Shown here piece after piece: positions 5,637-8,636 of a stretch of 8,636 nucleotides of DNA. The position numbers and the translations under genes are program-made. The notes under the pieces were generated by a model. That model made no database searches, had not been told where the DNA came from, and saw only the letters and a program-made list of their open reading frames with translations. Source of the DNA: RUG754 sp045545455 (GTDB lineage Bacteria > Bacillota > Clostridia > Peptostreptococcales > Anaerovoracaceae); contig JAZQAY010000048.1 in the NCBI GenBank assembly GCA_045545455.1, positions 1 to 8,636 on the forward strand, given 5' to 3'. Position 1 is the stretch's first letter, and each line of letters begins with the position of its first letter.

Positions 5637-6396
5637 TATCTACTGTCTCCCTTAAAAACGGGTTAAGTATCCTGATATACGTGCCCTTCATGCCAAGCGA
5701 TTTCGTCTCCAGTATGCCTGCACTCTCCAGTTTCTTCAAGGCATTCACTATGACGGAATTAGTGAGCTTATACTGAACGGCGACCTTGGATGCCACCAGA
5801 ATGGTCTCATCCTCGTCAAATGACTTCATTATCTTTATGAGGGCATCCTTCTCAGAGAAGGACAGGGTATCAAGAGCCATCTCACAGGACATCCTGAGAC
5901 TCCTTTCCTGCGCCTTTTCGAGCTGCAGCTTCCTCTGTATCTCCAGAGCGACTACAGTAGCACCGTATTCACAGAGAACTATCTCTTCATCTGTGAAAGG
6001 TCTGTCGTATCTGGTCACCAGGATGGTGCCCTGCCTGGATCCTCCGGAGACGCAGGGTATGACGGTATGATACTTATCCTTAAGATCATAGTCTTCACCC
6101 AGCATGCATGTGATATCCTCACCTCTTAAGTTTGCCTGTGTCTCCAGTACTTCAAGAAACATCCTGTTATGTTCGAAAGGAACCTTCTCCTCTCCGGACT
6201 CATCCGGGATCGTGGAAGTATCATTGGCCTTGTCATATGATACTCCCAGCACCTTTCCCTTGTTGTCCAGAATATAGAAGTTGGCTTCTGTCAGTTCCGA
6301 AAGGAGCTTGCTCAGATCTTCATATGACAGGTTCCCCGTGGTGCTTTCAGCAAGCACCCAGTTCAGTCTTTTTATCTTCAGTAAAAAATCATCCAT
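5623..6396 (-). CDS. codY: global transcriptional repressor CodY
   Basis: This 257-residue protein is CodY, the DNA-binding regulator that senses GTP and branched-chain amino acids and represses nutrient-acquisition, biosynthesis and virulence genes in Firmicutes; B. subtilis CodY has 259 residues. The N-terminal GAF domain (about 1-150) binds isoleucine, leucine and valine. The C-terminal winged helix-turn-helix is at about 200-245, with VASKVAVQYKLTNSVIVNAL (201-220), then KKLESAGILETKSLGMKGTY, nearly identical to the B. subtilis recognition region. The start at 6396 is chosen because GGAGG lies 7 nt upstream and the length then matches; an in-frame ATG at 6420 has no such site. The end overlaps hflX by 14 nt. 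Its place behind hslVU matches the B. subtilis order (xerC-hslV-hslU-codY), although no xerC is present here. Confidence 0.98.
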   Translation of the reverse strand: MDDFLLKIKRLNWVLAESTTGNLSYEDLSKLLSELTEANFYILDNKGKVLGVSYDKANDTSTIPDESGEEKVPFEHNRMFLEVLETQANLRGEDITCMLGEDYDLKDKYHTVIPCVSGGSRQGTILVTRYDRPFTDEEIVLCEYGATVVALEIQRKLQLEKAQERSLRMSCEMALDTLSFSEKDALIKIMKSFDEDETILVASKVAVQYKLTNSVIVNALKKLESAGILETKSLGMKGTYIRILNPFLRETVDNAEV

Positions 6397-6429
6397 AGAC
6401 GCACCTCCGTCTGTGATCAAATGATATTA

Positions 6430-7857
6430 TCAAAGAATAAATCTGTCCAGATCCTCTCTTGAGATCGTATCCTGGAATCTGTCCTTTACGTATCCTTCAT
6501 CGATAACGATGTGTGTCGTTTCAGGATCCGGAACGTTGAATGAAACGTCCTCAAGAAGTCTCTCCATAACGGTATGGAGTCGTCTGGCACCGATGTTTTC
6601 AGTCTGCTCATTCATGAGATAAGAGATGGTAGCGATCTCTTCTATACCATCCTCTGTAAACTCCAGCTCCACACCCTCTGTCTCAAGAAGTGCGATATGC
6701 TGTTTGGTAAGAGCGTTCTGAGGCTGTGTAAGTATCTTGACAAAATCCTCCTTGGTGAGGCTGTCGAGAGTTACCCTGATGGGGAAACGTCCCTGTAATT
6801 CAGGTATCAGATCAGTGGGCTTGGCCACGGAGAACGCACCGGCTCCGATAAAGAGGATATGATCCGTCTTGACAGGTCCGTACTTGGTATTGATAACAGA
6901 TCCTTCAACGATGGGAAGGATATCTCTCTGAACGCCCTCTCTGGAAACGTCAGCTCCGGATGTCATACGGTTGCCGGATGCGATCTTATCTATCTCATCT
7001 ATGAAGATGATACCGTTCTGCTCAGCGTTTGCCACAGCTTCATCCGTAACCTGATCCATGTCGATGAGCTTGTTCGCTTCCTGCTCTCTTAAGATCTTTC
7101 TGGCCTCTGACACCTTGCAGTTCTTCTTTCTCGTCTTCTGAGGCATATCCCCTCCGAAGATGTTCCCGATGGCGATGGTCATGCCTTCATTTGACATGTC
7201 GAGCTGGTTTCCCTTTGGAGCGGCTACGACTTCTATCTCGATGTACTGATCTTCGAGAAGTCCCTGTCTTAGCTGTTCCCTTACCTGCTCTCTGGCATAT
7301 TCCACGTCCCTGTCTTCCTTGGCGCTCTCTTTTTCCTGCTGATCGAGGTACTGCTGCTTCTGGCTCTGATATCCGCCGGAATTCATGATAAAGTCGAAAG
7401 GACTCTTCTTTTCATTGATGTTTTTCTTCTTGCCGGGGATGATGGCCTCAACGATCTTCTCTTCAGCGATCTGATCAGCTACCTCGTATTTTTCTTCAAG
7501 CTTTGACTGCTTGGTGACTCTTAAGGAAGCTTCCACGAGATCCCTTACCATGGAATCCACGTCTCTTCCCACGTATCCCACTTCTGTGAACTTGGTGGCC
7601 TCCACCTTCACGAAAGGTGCATCCATGAGCTTGGCGAGTCGTCTTGCGATCTCAGTCTTACCGCAGCCTGTGGGACCCATCATCAGAATATTCTTAGGTG
7701 TGATCTCCTCTCTCAGTTCTTCAGAAAGAAGTGATCTTCTGTATCTGTTTCTGAGAGCAATAGCAACTGATTTCTTAGCTTCATTCTGCCCTATGATATA
7801 CTTGTCAAGTTCAGAAACGATCTCCTTGGGTGTCATGTTGTAAAGTTTGTTAGCCAT
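6430..7857 (-). CDS. hslU: ATP-dependent protease ATPase subunit HslU
   Basis: This 475-residue AAA+ unfoldase (ClpY) forms hexamers that unfold cytoplasmic substrates and feed them into HslV. Visible elements are Walker A GPTGCGKT (61-68), the pore loop GYVGRD (94-99), Walker B IIFIDEID (283-290), sensor-2 GARRL (423-427) and a C-terminal DRFIL, the tail that docks into HslV and activates it. The intermediate (I) domain, about 115-270, is longer than in E. coli HslU (443 residues) by roughly 30, with a Gln/Lys/Glu-rich stretch at about 164-200. The start at 7857 is used because AAGGAGG lies 8 nt upstream; an extension to 7881 lacks one. It overlaps the hslV stop by 8 nt (ATGGCTAA), a classic coupling that should keep subunit ratios matched. 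Confidence 0.98.
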   Translation of the reverse strand: MANKLYNMTPKEIVSELDKYIIGQNEAKKSVAIALRNRYRRSLLSEELREEITPKNILMMGPTGCGKTEIARRLAKLMDAPFVKVEATKFTEVGYVGRDVDSMVRDLVEASLRVTKQSKLEEKYEVADQIAEEKIVEAIIPGKKKNINEKKSPFDFIMNSGGYQSQKQQYLDQQEKESAKEDRDVEYAREQVREQLRQGLLEDQYIEIEVVAAPKGNQLDMSNEGMTIAIGNIFGGDMPQKTRKKNCKVSEARKILREQEANKLIDMDQVTDEAVANAEQNGIIFIDEIDKIASGNRMTSGADVSREGVQRDILPIVEGSVINTKYGPVKTDHILFIGAGAFSVAKPTDLIPELQGRFPIRVTLDSLTKEDFVKILTQPQNALTKQHIALLETEGVELEFTEDGIEEIATISYLMNEQTENIGARRLHTVMERLLEDVSFNVPDPETTHIVIDEGYVKDRFQDTISREDLDRFIL

Positions 7858-8425
7858 CGATCTCGCCTCCTTCCTCATCAAGCTTCAGCACTGTTATATT
7901 ATCATTTGTATATACGCAGATAGAGCTTGCGATCCTGAGAGATTCTCTCACTATATCTTCAGCCTTCATATCCGTGTGATTATACAAAGCATTTGCTGCG
8001 GAATATGCGAAGTTACCGCCGGATCCTATGGCGACGAATGGCTGATCAGGCTCTATTACTTCACCGTTTCCTGATATCACGAGAAGGTTTTCCCTGTCCA
8101 TCACTATCATGAGGGCCTCGAGGTTTCTCATTCCTCTGTCAGATCTCCACATCTGTGCAAGCTCAACAGCTGCCTTCTTAAGATTTCCTGAATGCTCCTC
8201 AAGTTTGCTCTCAAACTTCTCAGTGAGCGCAAATGCATCAGCCACAGAGCCTGCAAATCCGGAAAGGACCTGACCCTTGTAGATCTTCCTCACCTTTTTA
8301 GCTCCGTTCTTCATGATGGCATGCTCACCCATCGTGACCTGACCGTCACCGCCTATAGCTATGTCATCCGGTCCGCGCCTTACAGCACAGATAGTCGTAG
8401 CATGAAATTGTATCTTATTATCCAT
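7850..8425 (-). CDS. hslV: ATP-dependent protease peptidase subunit HslV
   Basis: This 191-residue peptidase subunit (ClpQ/CodW) forms the dodecameric chamber of HslUV. The N-terminal-nucleophile fold is clear: HATTICAVRRG (8-18) contains the Thr-Thr pair where mature HslV begins (Thr10 by alignment). It is followed by GGDGQVT (25-31), AKKVRK (42-47), with the conserved Lys, LSGFAGSVADA (54-64), IGSGGNFA (133-140) and ICVYTND (169-175). The pre-sequence would be nine residues. Two starts compete: 8434 (MSFMDN) has GGGAGG only 2 nt away, 8425 has it 11 nt away; the latter is preferred. It begins about 22 nt after the topA stop and overlaps hslU by 8 nt. B. subtilis CodW uses an N-terminal serine instead, so which residue acts here deserves checking. 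Confidence 0.97.
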   Translation of the reverse strand: MDNKIQFHATTICAVRRGPDDIAIGGDGQVTMGEHAIMKNGAKKVRKIYKGQVLSGFAGSVADAFALTEKFESKLEEHSGNLKKAAVELAQMWRSDRGMRNLEALMIVMDRENLLVISGNGEVIEPDQPFVAIGSGGNFAYSAANALYNHTDMKAEDIVRESLRIASSICVYTNDNITVLKLDEEGGEIDG

Positions 8426-8447
8426 AAATGACATTTCCTCCCATTAT

Positions 8448-8636
8448 TTACTCTGTATAATTACATTTTACATCGGAACATGCGTATTTTGTGTTCTTTT
8501 TATGTTTTTCGACTAAAAGCTTACCGCAAACAGGACACTTCTTGTTTACGGGCTTATCCCAGAAGGATACGCTGCACTTCGGATAGTTGGAGCAGCCATA
8601 GAATATTTTTCCGCTCTTAAGTCGGAGGCCAAGCGG
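8448..8636 (-). CDS. topA: DNA topoisomerase I, C-terminal fragment
   Basis: The frame runs off the right edge; the last 62 residues of the protein are visible. They contain a topoisomerase I C-terminal zinc ribbon: YGCSNYPKCSVSFWDKPV (13-30), then CPVCGKLL (34-41), and a further pair of cysteines (YAC at 51-53 and KC at 57-58) before the stop. GxSxYPxC followed by CPxCG is characteristic of the repeated zinc-binding modules at the C-terminus of bacterial TopA, which relaxes negative supercoils; the catalytic domain must lie outside the window. Several other proteins carry the same module (some restriction-endonuclease-like proteins), but position directly before hslV fits topA, which sits upstream of the xerC-hslVU-codY cluster in Firmicutes. 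The hslV ribosome site lies in the short gap after its stop. Confidence 0.88.
   Translation of the reverse strand, partial: PLGLRLKSGKIFYGCSNYPKCSVSFWDKPVNKKCPVCGKLLVEKHKKNTKYACSDVKCNYTE

Noticed and set aside
5121..5666. Plus-strand 181-codon open frame opposite hflX
   Set aside because: It lies antisense to the clearly conserved hflX frame, has no recognisable motif and no convincing ribosome site.

Overview
The window looks like an ordinary stretch of a low-to-mid GC Firmicutes chromosome, most likely class Clostridia and perhaps Lachnospiraceae. The grounds are an hslV-hslU-codY cluster behind topA, a CodY repressor of normal length, strong GGAGG-type ribosome binding sites, TTGACA/TATATT promoters, and twelve tRNA genes that all encode their 3' CCA. 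The family-level placement is inference. Every supported gene lies on the minus strand, so transcription runs from high to low coordinates.

Right part (8636 down to 3721): the end of topA is followed by hslV, hslU, codY, hflX and yigZ. Stops and starts overlap or nearly touch: 8 nt hslV/hslU, 14 nt codY/hflX, 4 nt hflX/yigZ. This is most simply one operon read from a promoter beyond the right edge. It joins DNA topology, the HslUV ATP-dependent protease, the GTP and branched-chain amino acid sensor CodY, a ribosome-associated GTPase and a YigZ/IMPACT-family protein.

Middle (3741 to 2251): twelve tRNA genes in two units. Unit 1 is Val-Asp-Thr-Gly-Tyr-Gly-Arg. Its near-consensus promoter overlaps the 3' end of yigZ, and it ends at a strong hairpin terminator. 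Unit 2 is Gln-Lys-Ser(UGA)-Ser(GCU)-Trp, with its own near-consensus promoter and terminator. A 154-nt spacer between the two serine tRNAs holds an imperfect palindrome.

Left part (2230 to 16): a small Dabb-domain protein sits directly behind the tRNA terminator and ends at its own terminator. Next come a free methionine-(R)-sulfoxide reductase with all three conserved cysteines, then a two-gene unit of a predicted lipoprotein with two cystatin/stefin-like repeats and an ECF-type sigma factor. The lipoprotein-sigma pair is the least conventional item here. I see no defence system, CRISPR array, insertion sequence or prophage.
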